Positions 17,187 through 26,813 of a stretch of 64,000 nt of DNA are shown in pieces. The stretch is from Spirosoma lacussanchae (lineage in GTDB: Bacteria > Bacteroidota > Bacteroidia > Cytophagales > Spirosomataceae). Within the stretch, counting starts at the first letter, position 1; each line of letters begins with the position of its first letter. The translations under genes and the position numbers were made by a program. Under the pieces are notes generated by a model that worked only from the letters and a program-made list of their open reading frames with translations, was not told the DNA's origin and did not search any database. The DNA is taken from NCBI RefSeq assembly GCF_005870035.1, contig NZ_SWJG01000001.1:2219639-2283638 (forward strand). Direction: 5' to 3'.

Positions 17187-19652
17187 ATGACACCAACCCA
17201 ACATTCGATCCGGCCCGTTTGGCTCACCGATTCCCGACAGCGCGCCGGTGCGGCCGACGAAGCCGTTTTCTTTGCCATCCGCGGAAGCCACCACGATGGG
17301 CATGACTACATTCATGACCTCTACCAGACCGGCGTTCGTCAGTTTGTCGTGGAACGGGGAGCGCTCACCCCCGACCGGCAGGCCGAATTGATCAACTACC
17401 CCGACGCGGAATTTATCGAGGTCGACAGCAGCCTGCACCTGCTGCAAAAACTGGCGGCCGAACACCGGCGGCAGTTTCGGATTCCGGTGATAGGCATCAC
17501 CGGTAGTAACGGCAAAACGATCGTAAAAGAGTGGCTGGCCCAGTTGCTGGTCGACGAATACGTAATTGCCCGAAGCCCTAAAAGCTATAACTCGCAGCTG
17601 GGGGTGCCGCTGTCGGTGCATGAACTCAGCGAGCGGCATACGCTGGGCATCTTCGAAGCCGGCATCTCGCAGTCGCACGAGATGGCGGCCCTCGAAGCTA
17701 TTATCCGGCCCACGCTGGGTATTTTCACCAATATCGGTACTGCCCACGACGAGGGCTTCCGGACCCGCAAACAGAAAATAGCCGAGAAGCTACGGCTGTT
17801 TATTCACGCCAGCTCGCTGGTATACTGTGTCGACTACAGCGATGTCGATGAAGAAATCCGGCTTCTGCTCAAAGCAGTGAACCCCGACATGCGTTTCATG
17901 ACCTGGTCACTGACCGGCAAAGACGCGCTCTATCAGGCCACCCTGACCGGCGATCGGCTGCTGCTGACCGGCCCGGCGGGTTCGTATGAACTGCGGATGC
18001 CGTTCACCGATCCGGCTTCGGTCGAAAACCTGATTCACTGTCTGGTGGCGATGCTGACCCTGCGCCGGTTCGATGCGGAAACCCTCCAGGGGAGGTTGAA
18101 CCGGCTGCGGCCCGTATCGATGCGGCTGGAGCAGAAAGAAGGCATCAATAATTGCGAACTGGTCGACGACTCGTACAACAACGACGTGGCGGGGCTAACC
18201 CTGGCCCTTCGGTTTCTGAACCAGCAAAGCACGCGGAGCCGTCGGGTGGTAATCCTGTCGGATGTGCTACAGTCAGGCCAGCCCGAGGAGGAACTCTACG
18301 AACAAGTGGCGGGGCTGATCCGGTCGGGCGACGTGGCCTTGTTCGTGGGGATTGGGCCGGTCATGGGTCGCTACGCCCGGTTTTTTGCCGACAACAGCCT
18401 GTTTTACGAAACCACGGAGGAGTTTCTGACTCAGTTTCGGGTTGGTGATCTGCGTGATAGTACGGTACTGGTAAAGGGCGCCCGGCCGTTTTCGTTCGAG
18501 CGCATTGTAAACCGGCTGCAGCGGAAAGTCCACGGAACCGTGCTGGAAATCAATCTCGACGCGCTGACCCATAATCTTAACTACTACCGCGAAAAAGTAG
18601 GGGCCGATACCCAGATCATGGTGATGGTCAAGGCCTTCGCCTACGGAAGCGGGAGCGCCGAAGTGGCTCAGCTGCTCCAGTTTCACCGGGTCGATTACCT
18701 GGCTGTGGCCTATGCCGATGAGGGCGTATCGCTTCGCCAGAATGGCATTACCCTGCCGATTATGGTGATGAACCCCGCGCCCGAAACCTTTGCTACCTTA
18801 CTCGAATACCAGCTGGAGCCGGAAATGTACAGCCTGCGGATGTTGCAGGAGTGGACCCGCTTTCTGAACGACATACACTCGGTCACACCTGCCCCGCTGT
18901 CGGTGCCCTCTATCCATCTGAAGATCGATACAGGCATGCACCGGCTCGGTTTTTTGGAGAGCGAACTACCCGGCGTGATCGACTACCTGCGGGAGCACCC
19001 TGAACTGCGGGTAGCTACGGTATTCAGTCATCTGGTTGGGGCCGACGAGTCGCATTTCAACGCCTTTTCGCAGCAGCAGTACGAAACCTTTCGGCGGTGT
19101 ACCGACGCGCTCGAAGCCGGTCTGGGCTACATGCCCGTGCGGCACCTGCTCAACTCGGCCGGTATCGTTCGGTTTCCCGATTACAAACTGGACATGGTCC
19201 GGCTGGGCATTGGCCTGTACGGGGTAGAAGCCAGCCATCTGGATACGGCCGCGCTTCGACCCGTTGGCCGACTCAAAACGGTTATCAGCCAGATCAAAAC
19301 CGTTCCGGCGGGTGAGTCCGTCGGGTATAGCCGCCGGGGGGTGCTGGACCATGAGGCCCGGATCGCTACCCTTGCCATTGGCTATGCCGATGGACTGGAC
19401 AGGCGGCTGGGAAACGGCGTTGGGCAGATTGTGGTGAACGATACCCTATGCCCCATTGTCGGCAACGTGTGCATGGACATGGTGATGATTGACATAACCC
19501 ATGCTCCGGCTTCGGAAGGTGACGAAGTGATTGTGTTTGGCCCTGAGCTACCCATCAGCGAACTGGCCCGCCAGATCGACACCATTCCGTACGAACTCCT
19601 AACCGGCGTCAGCGAACGGGTAAAACGGGTATTTGTCAAAGAAGGGAACTAA
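17187..19652 (+). CDS. murF-alr: Bifunctional MurF / alanine racemase
   Basis: An 821-residue fusion. Residues 1-445 are MurF-like (UDP-MurNAc-tripeptide:D-Ala-D-Ala ligase) with the ATP loop GITGSNGKT near 107 and the downstream motif SYNNDVAGL. Residues 450-821 are a fold-type III alanine racemase with the PLP lysine at K482 (VMVKAFAYGSG) and the second catalytic tyrosine at Y714 (VGYSRRG). The protein makes D-Ala and supports ligation of D-Ala-D-Ala to the muropeptide. This fusion is known in Bacteroidota. The start is uncertain: GTG at 17163 overlaps the corA stop, while ATG at 17187 has AAGGGAG about 9 bases upstream; I chose the ATG. A strong hairpin follows. Confidence 0.94.
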   Translation: MTPTQHSIRPVWLTDSRQRAGAADEAVFFAIRGSHHDGHDYIHDLYQTGVRQFVVERGALTPDRQAELINYPDAEFIEVDSSLHLLQKLAAEHRRQFRIPVIGITGSNGKTIVKEWLAQLLVDEYVIARSPKSYNSQLGVPLSVHELSERHTLGIFEAGISQSHEMAALEAIIRPTLGIFTNIGTAHDEGFRTRKQKIAEKLRLFIHASSLVYCVDYSDVDEEIRLLLKAVNPDMRFMTWSLTGKDALYQATLTGDRLLLTGPAGSYELRMPFTDPASVENLIHCLVAMLTLRRFDAETLQGRLNRLRPVSMRLEQKEGINNCELVDDSYNNDVAGLTLALRFLNQQSTRSRRVVILSDVLQSGQPEEELYEQVAGLIRSGDVALFVGIGPVMGRYARFFADNSLFYETTEEFLTQFRVGDLRDSTVLVKGARPFSFERIVNRLQRKVHGTVLEINLDALTHNLNYYREKVGADTQIMVMVKAFAYGSGSAEVAQLLQFHRVDYLAVAYADEGVSLRQNGITLPIMVMNPAPETFATLLEYQLEPEMYSLRMLQEWTRFLNDIHSVTPAPLSVPSIHLKIDTGMHRLGFLESELPGVIDYLREHPELRVATVFSHLVGADESHFNAFSQQQYETFRRCTDALEAGLGYMPVRHLLNSAGIVRFPDYKLDMVRLGIGLYGVEASHLDTAALRPVGRLKTVISQIKTVPAGESVGYSRRGVLDHEARIATLAIGYADGLDRRLGNGVGQIVVNDTLCPIVGNVCMDMVMIDITHAPASEGDEVIVFGPELPISELARQIDTIPYELLTGVSERVKRVFVKEGN

Positions 19653-19659
19653 CGGAAGC

Positions 19660-19702
19660 CCCCGGGGCTGCTACACCGACAGCCTGTGTAGCAGCCCCGG
19701 GG
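19660..19702. terminator. Bidirectional hairpin between convergent genes
   Basis: Perfect 17-base arms (19660-19676 and 19686-19702) with a 9-base loop lie between the ends of murF-alr and the minus-strand coiled-coil gene. It has no long T-tract, but its position and strength suggest it stops transcription from both sides. Confidence 0.65.
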
Positions 19703-19712
19703 AGTTCTGCGT

Positions 19713-20390
19713 TTAGTTTGCCTTTTTGGCCTTAACGGCTTCCACGTTTTTCTTACGGTTCTCGAGTTCGGTGAGGGCGCTGGCCTGCTCGGTTTTGTTG
19801 GTCTCGATATCTTTCTTGAGTTGCTCGAGTTCCTTCGCGTTTTCGTCCAGACGTTTCAGCAGGCGCTCTTTTTCTTTGGCATTAGCCTCAATCTCGCGCT
19901 GGAGCCGCTCGCCGTTGCGGACCGATTTCTGGTGATTCTTCTGTGCTTCGTCGAAACCCGTTTGCGCCAGCCGCACCTCCTGATCAAACTGTGATCGGCT
20001 CGAAAATTCTTTTAACAGGGTCTCCGCGGCCGCATAGGCCGGGTCACCCGCCTTCACAAAGTTGCCGCTTCCCAGATCGAAAGAAGCAAAAATGGTAGCC
20101 GAGGTCCTGGACGATTTTACCGTGCTGGTGAGGTTGATGGGTTCGGGCGAGATGGCAGAAATATCCGCATTGGGAACCCGGTACGTACCCCGCGACGCTG
20201 ACAGGCGCCCATAGCTCTTCAGAAATGTCTCCCAGTCTTTTTCAATTTGTTTGCCATCACCCTGCAGGGTCAGGTAGAGCCCGCTTAGTTTGGCTTTATC
20301 GACGGTGGTTTCGCCCGCGTAGATGGTCTGGGCGCTCAGGCGGGCTGACAGTAGCGTTATCAGCAGGGCGAGAAATAGGTTCTTTTTCAT
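19713..20390 (-). CDS. Secreted protein with C-terminal coiled coil
   Basis: A 225-residue protein with a Sec signal peptide (MKKNLFLALLITLLSARLSA, cleavage near residue 20). Residues 25-130 form a compact mixed domain containing TIYAGETTVDKAKLSGLYLT and SFDLGSGNFV. Residues 140-225 are a long charged coiled coil (KEKERLLKRLDENAKELEQL). The stop is preceded by VKAKKAN. I do not recognise the family. The coiled coil suggests an oligomer or a bridging role in the periplasm. The ATG at 20390 is chosen over codons upstream because it begins the signal peptide. Confidence 0.7.
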   Translation of the reverse strand: MKKNLFLALLITLLSARLSAQTIYAGETTVDKAKLSGLYLTLQGDGKQIEKDWETFLKSYGRLSASRGTYRVPNADISAISPEPINLTSTVKSSRTSATIFASFDLGSGNFVKAGDPAYAAAETLLKEFSSRSQFDQEVRLAQTGFDEAQKNHQKSVRNGERLQREIEANAKEKERLLKRLDENAKELEQLKKDIETNKTEQASALTELENRKKNVEAVKAKKAN

Positions 20391-20483
20391 TGAATGTATG
20401 GTCAGTGGGATGATACCGGATGGCGTTACCGGAAGGTAAGCCAACATGCATACGGTTCCGGCGGTAAAAATGTTCCGTTGGGG

Positions 20484-21734
20484 TCAATTCGCCTTGCGGC
20501 ACACGATCAGCCGCTTGTCGCCGTTGAGCAGGGTGGTGGCAAACAGGTACTGTTCACCGCCCTCCTGCAGGCCCAGTTTTTTGCGCAGTTCGGCAACCGT
20601 CTGCGGGAAATTACGAACGGTCAGGTTCGCTTTCAGGCCCGGCACAACGGCCTGCAATGCCTTACGATCGGCCCGGACAGACTGATCAACCCTGAATATA
20701 CGACCTGGAAAGTCAGCACGTAACGCATCACTGGTATACAAATGCGAGTGAGGAGCCAGTTTGAGGAGGCCAAAACGGGAGGCAACCAGCCGAAAGGCGC
20801 CAGCTTTCAGCACAGCCGCGTTGGGCTCGTACAAATAGGTCTCTGGATGACCAAAGGTAACTTCGGCGGTGCGCTCTTCCTGTCGCTGAAAACAAATGCG
20901 TATAGTATTATCTGATAATAAGTTAACAGCGTTAACCTCGATCATCGCTTGATCTACTGGCTGACCGTCAATGATGAACAGTACTTCTTTTACCTCACCC
21001 TGCAAGGCGACAACATGAACGGCTCGTACGCCCTGTGCCGGGCCGCTTAGCTGCCGGATCGTAGCGTCGATGTCGATCAGGGGCGAGGTTTTCAGCAGGA
21101 TAGTACTGGCTTTGGTCAGCAGGTCAGCCAGCACGTCCGGTTTCGACAGATCCGGCTCGCAGTCGGCCAGCCGAACTACTTTGCCGCCCTGCCCGTCGCG
21201 CCGGTGCGGGTCCAGGTACAGCCAGTCGGCCGGTTCGCTGAGGGTCTGAACAACCACCAGTCCATTACCCGTCTGCACCCTAACGTTGGTCAGGCCAAGG
21301 GTCTCCAGGTTGTCGGCAGCCAGTTTAGCCAGCTCCGGCTGCTGCTCTACGTATATGACCGTACGTAAGCGCTGCGCGAAGGCCCAGGTGTCAACCCCCA
21401 TACCGCCCGTAAGATCGAGCAGCAACCCGCCCTGGACCAGCGACGCCTTGTACCGGGCGGTGGCTTCTGAAGAAGCCTGTTCTACCGACATGGCAGGGGG
21501 GAACACCAGTTCGTCGGTTTCATACCAGGTAGGCAATTTAAACCGGGCTTTCTGACGGGCACTCAGCTGGGCGGCCAGCTTTTTCAGGTCCAGCCCGGCG
21601 GGATTGGGGCGCAGCAGGAGCGCGCCGATATCATCGGTTCGGTGCTCGCGGATGAACTGCTGTTCTTTTTCAGAAAGTCTGGTCAAAATATAAGGCAGGA
21701 TAAGTAATTGAGTAATTTTAACCTCTTTAAACAA
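20484..21734 (-). CDS. Class I SAM methyltransferase with THUMP-like C-terminus
   Basis: A protein of up to 416 residues. The SAM-binding motif LLLDLTGGMGVD lies at about 104-115 and the post-motif LYLDPHRRDGQGGKV at about 173-187. The last 70 residues form the small domain annotated THUMP-like in Bacteroidota methyltransferases (VPGLKANLTVRNFPQTVAEL). The DPxRR motif and overall build suggest modification of RNA, but the target is not known. The start is uncertain: the longest frame begins at TTG 21734, a second TTG at 21686 would give MTRLSEKEQQFIREH, and no ATG precedes residue 80. No function beyond methyl transfer can be supported. Confidence 0.82.
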   Translation of the reverse strand: MFKEVKITQLLILPYILTRLSEKEQQFIREHRTDDIGALLLRPNPAGLDLKKLAAQLSARQKARFKLPTWYETDELVFPPAMSVEQASSEATARYKASLVQGGLLLDLTGGMGVDTWAFAQRLRTVIYVEQQPELAKLAADNLETLGLTNVRVQTGNGLVVVQTLSEPADWLYLDPHRRDGQGGKVVRLADCEPDLSKPDVLADLLTKASTILLKTSPLIDIDATIRQLSGPAQGVRAVHVVALQGEVKEVLFIIDGQPVDQAMIEVNAVNLLSDNTIRICFQRQEERTAEVTFGHPETYLYEPNAAVLKAGAFRLVASRFGLLKLAPHSHLYTSDALRADFPGRIFRVDQSVRADRKALQAVVPGLKANLTVRNFPQTVAELRKKLGLQEGGEQYLFATTLLNGDKRLIVCRKAN

Positions 21735-21798
21735 CGTGCAATGTTTTACGTGTGACTGGCATTGACCGACTCGCCAGCTGACCGAATCCGCCCTCTTT

Positions 21799-23406
21799 AT
21801 GCAACGAGTAAGTCCAGTTCGTACGCTTACGAGCTATCAATCAGCCTGGCTGCGTCAGGATATTCCCGCCGGGCTGTCTGTCTTTCTGGTGGCGTTGCCG
21901 CTCTGCCTGGGCATTGCGCTGGCGTCCGGGGCTCCTTTATTTTCGGGCCTGGTGGCCGGCGTCATTGGCGGCATAGTCGTTGGTCTGCTGTCGGGCTCTG
22001 AGGTCAGCGTCAGTGGTCCGGCTGCCGGGCTGGCGGTTATCGTGGCCGATGCTATTGCAAAAATAGGCTCTTATGAGGCATTTCTAGTAGCGGTCGTCCT
22101 GGCTGGCCTTTTCCAGCTGGTCTTGGGGCTGATCAAAGCCGGTCGGTTCAGCGGTTTTTTCCCGGATAGCGTTATCAAAGGAATGTTGGTAGCCATCGGC
22201 ATCGTTATCATTCTGAAACAGATTCCGCACGCCCTCGGCCGTGATAATGATTACGAGGGCGAGTTCGAGTTTCAGCAGCTGGCCGATGGAGAAAATACTC
22301 TGTCAGAAATATACCGGGCCATAGAAACGGCCAGCCCGGGCGCGGTTGTCATCAGTCTGTCATCGCTGCTGTTTCTGATCGGCTGGGAGCGGATCGCCGG
22401 GCGCAGCACCCGAGCGTTCTTCAAAAACTTTCCGTCGGCACTGGTTGTGGTGGTTATGGGCGTGATGCTGAACGAGTTTTTTCGGATTAGCGTACCGTCC
22501 TGGTACCTGGGCGACACGGCCCATCAGCACATGGTCCAGATCCCCACCATCGCTCCGGGGAAAAGCTTTTTCTCGATCTTCGATTTTCCCGACCTGAGCG
22601 TGCTGAGCAATCCGGGCGTGTATGCCATCGCGGCCACTATCGCGTTGGTTGCCAGTCTGGAAACCCTGCTGAACCTTGAAGCGTCGGACCGGCTCGACGC
22701 GCAAAAACGGGTGTCGTCAACGAACCAGGAACTGATTGCCCAGGGTGTCGGCAATATGGTATCGGGGCTGATTGGCGGGCTGCCGATTACATCGGTGGTC
22801 GTACGGTCGTCGGCTAACGTCTATGGAGGGGCCCGCACTCGGATATCGACCGTGCTGCACGGGGTGCTGCTGCTGGTAGCGGTCTTTCTGGGTGGCCCAC
22901 TGCTGAACCTGGTACCGCTGTCCTGCCTGGCCGCCGTGCTCATTATGGTTGGCTACAAGCTGGCCAAACCTACTATCTTCAGAAAGAGCTATAAAGATGG
23001 CTGGAGCCAGTTCATCCCGTTTATCGTGACGGTGCTTGGTATTGTCTTCACCGATCTGCTGAAGGGCATTGCGCTCGGAACCGTTGTAGGCATTATCTAC
23101 GTACTCTATACCAATTTTCAGTCTACCTTCCGGCTGGTGCGCGAGGGGAATCAGGTGCTCATTCTGGTCGAAAAAGATTTGTTTTTCCTGAGCAAGCCTC
23201 AGCTGAAAGAAGCGCTCGGGAGCCTGCGTACGGGCGATGAAGTTGTTGTCGACGGGCAAAAAGCTGCGTTCATCGATCACGATATTTATAACATGCTGTA
23301 CGACTTTCAGGATATTGCTGCCGCGCAGGGCATTCAGTACGAGCTACGCGATGTGAACCTGAGCACCCGGCGTCGTCCGGAGCAGGAAGTACTGGTCAAT
23401 CACTGA
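21799..23406 (+). CDS. SulP family anion transporter with STAS domain
   Basis: A 535-residue inner-membrane transporter of the SLC26/SulP family. About 12 helices fill residues 20-430, opening with the family signature DIPAGLSVFLVALPLCLGIA and SGPAAGLAVIVADAI. The C-terminal cytoplasmic region (about 445-525) is a STAS domain (VLILVEKDLFFLSKPQLKEA). Bacteroidota members have been proposed to move bicarbonate or sulfate; the substrate is not decided by sequence, and neither carbonic anhydrase nor a sulfate-assimilation gene is adjacent. It diverges from the methyltransferase gene with a 64-base gap. Confidence 0.93.
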   Translation: MQRVSPVRTLTSYQSAWLRQDIPAGLSVFLVALPLCLGIALASGAPLFSGLVAGVIGGIVVGLLSGSEVSVSGPAAGLAVIVADAIAKIGSYEAFLVAVVLAGLFQLVLGLIKAGRFSGFFPDSVIKGMLVAIGIVIILKQIPHALGRDNDYEGEFEFQQLADGENTLSEIYRAIETASPGAVVISLSSLLFLIGWERIAGRSTRAFFKNFPSALVVVVMGVMLNEFFRISVPSWYLGDTAHQHMVQIPTIAPGKSFFSIFDFPDLSVLSNPGVYAIAATIALVASLETLLNLEASDRLDAQKRVSSTNQELIAQGVGNMVSGLIGGLPITSVVVRSSANVYGGARTRISTVLHGVLLLVAVFLGGPLLNLVPLSCLAAVLIMVGYKLAKPTIFRKSYKDGWSQFIPFIVTVLGIVFTDLLKGIALGTVVGIIYVLYTNFQSTFRLVREGNQVLILVEKDLFFLSKPQLKEALGSLRTGDEVVVDGQKAAFIDHDIYNMLYDFQDIAAAQGIQYELRDVNLSTRRRPEQEVLVNH

Positions 23407-23434
23407 TTTACCCCGCTCTACGAACTGAACAGGA

Positions 23435-23465
23435 CGCCCCGACTTATGTAAAGTCGGGGCGTTTT
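23435..23465 (+). terminator. Intrinsic terminator after SulP gene
   Basis: Arms CGCCCCGACTT and AAGTCGGGGCG with a 5-base loop, followed by TTTT, 29 bases after the SulP stop codon. Confidence 0.85.
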
Positions 23466-23630
23466 GCCGCTATCCGGTCAGTATAGGCACCGCTATACAC
23501 CCCTCCGACATGAAAATCTTGTCGGGTTCCGGGTTCTTTATCAGGACAATAGCTATAAAATTCTCAACCGGACCAAACACCCTTTATAGTCTGTTGTTTT
23601 AATAGAGAATAAAGTATAGCCTTTGAACCC

Positions 23631-25244
23631 ATGGAAGCACAACATCAAAGCGGCAACGGACATCCAACGAATGGTCAGTCAGCGCAGAACGGCAGCACCG
23701 ATGATCAAACCCTGACAACCCGGCAGGGGCACCCCATCCGCGATAACCAGAATACCCGTACGGTCGGCAGTCGTGGCCCAACCACGCTTGAGAACTACCA
23801 GTTTCTGGAGAAGATCACCCATTTTGACCGGGAGCGTATTCCGGAGCGGGTCGTTCACGCCCGGGGAGCAGGCGCTCATGGGTACTTCGAAGCCTACGGA
23901 ACCGTTGGCGACGAGCCCATTTCGACCTACACCCGGGCCAAGCTTTTTCAGCAGAAAGGAAAGCAGACGCCTGTATTCGTACGCTTCTCGTCGGTGATCC
24001 ACGGTGGTCATTCCCCCGAAACGCTACGCGATCCCCGCGGTTTCGCCACCAAATTTTATACGGAAGACGGAAACTGGGACCTGGTGGGTAATAACCTGAA
24101 GGTGTTCTTCATCCGGGACGCTATGAAGTTCCCGGATCTGGTTCACGCCTTCAAACCCGATCCCGTAACGAACCGGCAGGACGGCGAGCGTATCTTCGAT
24201 TTTATTAGTAACACGCCGGAAGCGATGCACATGATCACGTTCCTGTTTTCGCCCTGGGGCATCCCGGCCAACTATCGACAAATGCAGGGGTCGGGGGTGA
24301 ACACGTACAAATGGGTTAACGAAGCGGGAGAAGCTGTACTGGTAAAATACCACTGGGAACCCAAGCAGGGCATCCGGAACCTGACCCAGGAGCAGGCCGA
24401 GCAGATCCAGGGTAAGAACTTCAACCACTCGACTCAGGATTTGTATGATGCAATCGAGCGGGGCGAGTTTCCGGAATGGGAGTTCTGTGTACAGATCATG
24501 AGCGATGACGAGCACCCTGAACTGGATTTTGATCCGCTGGACGATACCAAGCTCTGGCCAACCGACCAATTCCCGTTCCTGCCGGTAGGGCGTATGGTGC
24601 TGGATCGAAACCCGGAGAATTACTTTGCCGAGGTCGAGCAGTCGGCCTTCGGAACCGGAGTGCTGGTCGACGGACTCGACTTCTCGGATGACAAGATGCT
24701 GCAGGGGCGGACGCTGTCGTATTCCGATACCCAGCGGTACCGGGTGGGCGCCAACTACCTGCAACTACCCATCAATGCGCCGAAGAAACGGGTGGCGACC
24801 AACCAGCGTGACGGACAGATGGCTTACCATGTCGATACGGCCCCGGGCCAGAATCCGCACGTCAACTACGAACCTTCGTCGCTGGGTGGCCTGAAAGAGT
24901 CGGCTAAGGTTGGCCCGGACCATACCCCCTATGTAGCGGGAAACCTGGTGCGGCAGAAGATTGAACGCACCAACGACTTCAAACAGGCGGGTGAACGGTA
25001 TCGCCTGTTCGAGGACTGGGAGCGCGACGATTTGATCAACAATCTGGTTGGAGCGCTTAAGCCGGCACATAAGATCGTACAGGATAAGATGATCGAGCTG
25101 TTCACGAAATGTGATGAGGACTACGGCCGTCGTGTGGCCGAGGGACTTCGCGAACCCAGCAATGGCCATGCTACCCCAATGGAGACGCAGGCTGATGGCG
25201 TTCGCCAGGCCGCCGAAGAATCGCAGTCGGCCCAGCCTTACTAG
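23631..25244 (+). CDS. Heme catalase
   Basis: A 537-residue monofunctional catalase that disproportionates hydrogen peroxide. The distal histidine is in [16 protein letters not shown] (near 73-88), the conserved asparagine is in [15 protein letters not shown], and the proximal tyrosine is in the segment [14 protein letters not shown] (near 364-377). NADPH-site residues of the small-subunit clade fit the length. The first 45 residues are a hydrophilic extension rich in Asn, Gln and Gly with no signal peptide, so it should be cytoplasmic. The last 30 residues are a polar tail. The gene has its own terminator on each side and forms a single-gene unit. Confidence 0.96.
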   Translation: MEAQHQSGNGHPTNGQSAQNGSTDDQTLTTRQGHPIRDNQNTRTVGSRGPTTLENYQFLEKITHFDRERIPERVVHARGAGAHGYFEAYGTVGDEPISTYTRAKLFQQKGKQTPVFVRFSSVIHGGHSPETLRDPRGFATKFYTEDGNWDLVGNNLKVFFIRDAMKFPDLVHAFKPDPVTNRQDGERIFDFISNTPEAMHMITFLFSPWGIPANYRQMQGSGVNTYKWVNEAGEAVLVKYHWEPKQGIRNLTQEQAEQIQGKNFNHSTQDLYDAIERGEFPEWEFCVQIMSDDEHPELDFDPLDDTKLWPTDQFPFLPVGRMVLDRNPENYFAEVEQSAFGTGVLVDGLDFSDDKMLQGRTLSYSDTQRYRVGANYLQLPINAPKKRVATNQRDGQMAYHVDTAPGQNPHVNYEPSSLGGLKESAKVGPDHTPYVAGNLVRQKIERTNDFKQAGERYRLFEDWERDDLINNLVGALKPAHKIVQDKMIELFTKCDEDYGRRVAEGLREPSNGHATPMETQADGVRQAAEESQSAQPY

Positions 25245-25260
25245 ATGATTAAAGGAGTAT

Positions 25261-25304
25261 GCAAAACAGGCCCATGTACAGAGTTGTACGTGGGCCTGTT
25301 TTGC
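25261..25304. terminator. Hairpin after catalase gene
   Basis: Nineteen-base arms (25261-25279 and 25286-25304) with a single mismatch and a six-base loop, starting 16 bases after the catalase stop. The right arm ends in GTTTTGC, giving a weak T-tract. Confidence 0.7.
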
Positions 25305-25346
25305 ATAGTGGGCCCGCAGCGGGTGTTTAAGCCGCCAACGGGTCAC

Positions 25347-25378
25347 AAAAAAACTCGAAAGCGGGTTGCTTTCGAGTT
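25347..25378 (-). terminator. Terminator downstream of tRNA-Val
   Basis: Arms AACTCGAAAGC and GCTTTCGAGTT with loop GGGTT; on the minus strand a T-run follows (plus A-run 25347-25353). It lies just after the tRNA-Val 3' end. Confidence 0.75.
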
Positions 25379-25384
25379 CTCTGG

Positions 25385-25459
25385 TAGGAAGTAGCGGGCT
25401 CGAACCGCTGACCTCTGCTCTGTCAAAGCAGCGCTCTGAACCAACTGAGCTAACCTCCT
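25385..25459 (-). tRNA. tRNA-Val (anticodon GAC)
   Basis: A 75-base cloverleaf on minus. The acceptor stem is AGGAGGT with ACTTCCT, the discriminator is A, and CCA is encoded directly after it (to 25382). The D-arm is GCTC...GAGC, the anticodon loop TTGACAG gives GAC, and the T-loop is TTCGAGC. A terminator follows. It sits 13 bases downstream of the UMF1 gene stop and could share its transcript. Confidence 0.94.
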
Positions 25460-25472
25460 TCGTGGAGCAAAT

Positions 25473-26801
25473 TTACAAAAGTTCTGCTTTTTCTAATGAG
25501 CTCCGGTAGATTTTTTGCGACGGAATCCGCCACAGCAGCACTAACCCGATGACAAACAGCACCAATAGGGCCAGCACCGAATTTCGCATACTGCCCGTTA
25601 GTTGTTCGATCAGGCCGTATAACAGCGTACCCAGCACGATGGATGATTTTTCGGTAACGTCGTAGAAGCTGAAGTAGGAAGCCGTATCGGTCGTAGCCGG
25701 AATTAGTTTGGAGTAGGTAGACCTCGACAGCGACTGCACCCCGCCCATCACCAGGCCTACTATCGACGCCAGCGCGAAAAACTGCATTTCGGTCTGCACT
25801 GAATAGGCGGCTGCGCATATACCGATCCAGATCACAACCGCTACCATCAGCGCATACGTATTCCCGATCCGCTCCGACAGCCGCGAGAACCCGTAAGCCC
25901 CCGGAATGGCAACGAGCTGCAGCAGCAAAATCAGAATGATCAGGCTCTGTCCTTCCATTTTAAGCTCGTCGCTGCCGAAGATGGTGGCTACGTACATTAC
26001 CGTCTGCACCCCCATGTTGTATACGAAGAAAGCCAGCAGAAACCGTTTTACCATCGGCAACATCTGTAGTTCAGAAAATACCTTTCTGAGCTCTTTAAAT
26101 CCGTTGAGCAGGTAGCTGCTGCCCGCCGACGGATTGACGGCAGCCGCTTTGCGGACACCATCGGGCAACCGGCTGAAGGGAATCTGCGCGAACCCGATCC
26201 ACCACAGGCCAACGGTCAGGAAAGCCAGGCGGGACGCCATTGCTTCGGAAATATTGCCGAACCAGTCGCGCTTCAGGATAACAACCAGGTTGAGTATCAT
26301 CAGCAATACACTGCCAATGTACCCCATCGAGAAACCCCGTGCGCTGACCCGGTCAAAGCGGTCTTCGGTGGCAATGTCGGGGAGGTAGGAGTTGTAGAAG
26401 ACAATGCTGCCACTCCAGCCAATCAGGCTCAGCCAGAAGCAGATAACGGCGAAGGTAGTGGTATCCTGGGTGAAAAAATACAATAGACTACAGCTGATGG
26501 CGTCCGTGTAACAGAAGCCTTTCATAAATGCTTTCTTCCGGCCGCTATAGTCGGCAATCGCCGTGCAGACCGGCGACAGCAGGGCGGTGAGCAGAAACGC
26601 GGCTGACACCGTATAGGAAAACAGCACCGAGTTTTTGATCGACATGCCCAGAAAATCGATGACCGGGCCACCGGCTTCGTTGAGTGCCGTTGCCGAAAAA
26701 TAAACCGGGAAAATACTCGATACGATAACGAGTGAGTGAACAGAGTTGGCCCAGTCGTAGAATGTCCAGGCAGTGAGGGTTCGAGGATCGTTCTTTTGCA
26801 T
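25473..26801 (-). CDS. UMF1/Atg22-type MFS transporter
   Basis: A 442-residue, 12-helix permease of the UMF1 family within the major facilitator superfamily. The opening motif LTAWTFYDWANSVHSLVI, the cytoplasmic loop ADYSGRKK and YNSYLPDI are family marks. Eukaryotic relatives (Atg22) release amino acids from vacuoles; bacterial substrates are mostly unknown. It begins 12 bases downstream of the CpsB/YwqE phosphatase gene in the same direction and is probably cotranscribed, but nothing shows a part in polysaccharide export. Confidence 0.87.
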   Translation of the reverse strand: MQKNDPRTLTAWTFYDWANSVHSLVIVSSIFPVYFSATALNEAGGPVIDFLGMSIKNSVLFSYTVSAAFLLTALLSPVCTAIADYSGRKKAFMKGFCYTDAISCSLLYFFTQDTTTFAVICFWLSLIGWSGSIVFYNSYLPDIATEDRFDRVSARGFSMGYIGSVLLMILNLVVILKRDWFGNISEAMASRLAFLTVGLWWIGFAQIPFSRLPDGVRKAAAVNPSAGSSYLLNGFKELRKVFSELQMLPMVKRFLLAFFVYNMGVQTVMYVATIFGSDELKMEGQSLIILILLLQLVAIPGAYGFSRLSERIGNTYALMVAVVIWIGICAAAYSVQTEMQFFALASIVGLVMGGVQSLSRSTYSKLIPATTDTASYFSFYDVTEKSSIVLGTLLYGLIEQLTGSMRNSVLALLVLFVIGLVLLWRIPSQKIYRSSLEKAELL

Positions 26802-26813
26802 AGGGTAAAGTAG

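Noticed and set aside
23597..23607. -7 promoter box before catalase (TAGCCTTTG-like)
   Set aside because: The spacing between TA and TTTG is three bases, not two, so the match to the consensus is not exact.
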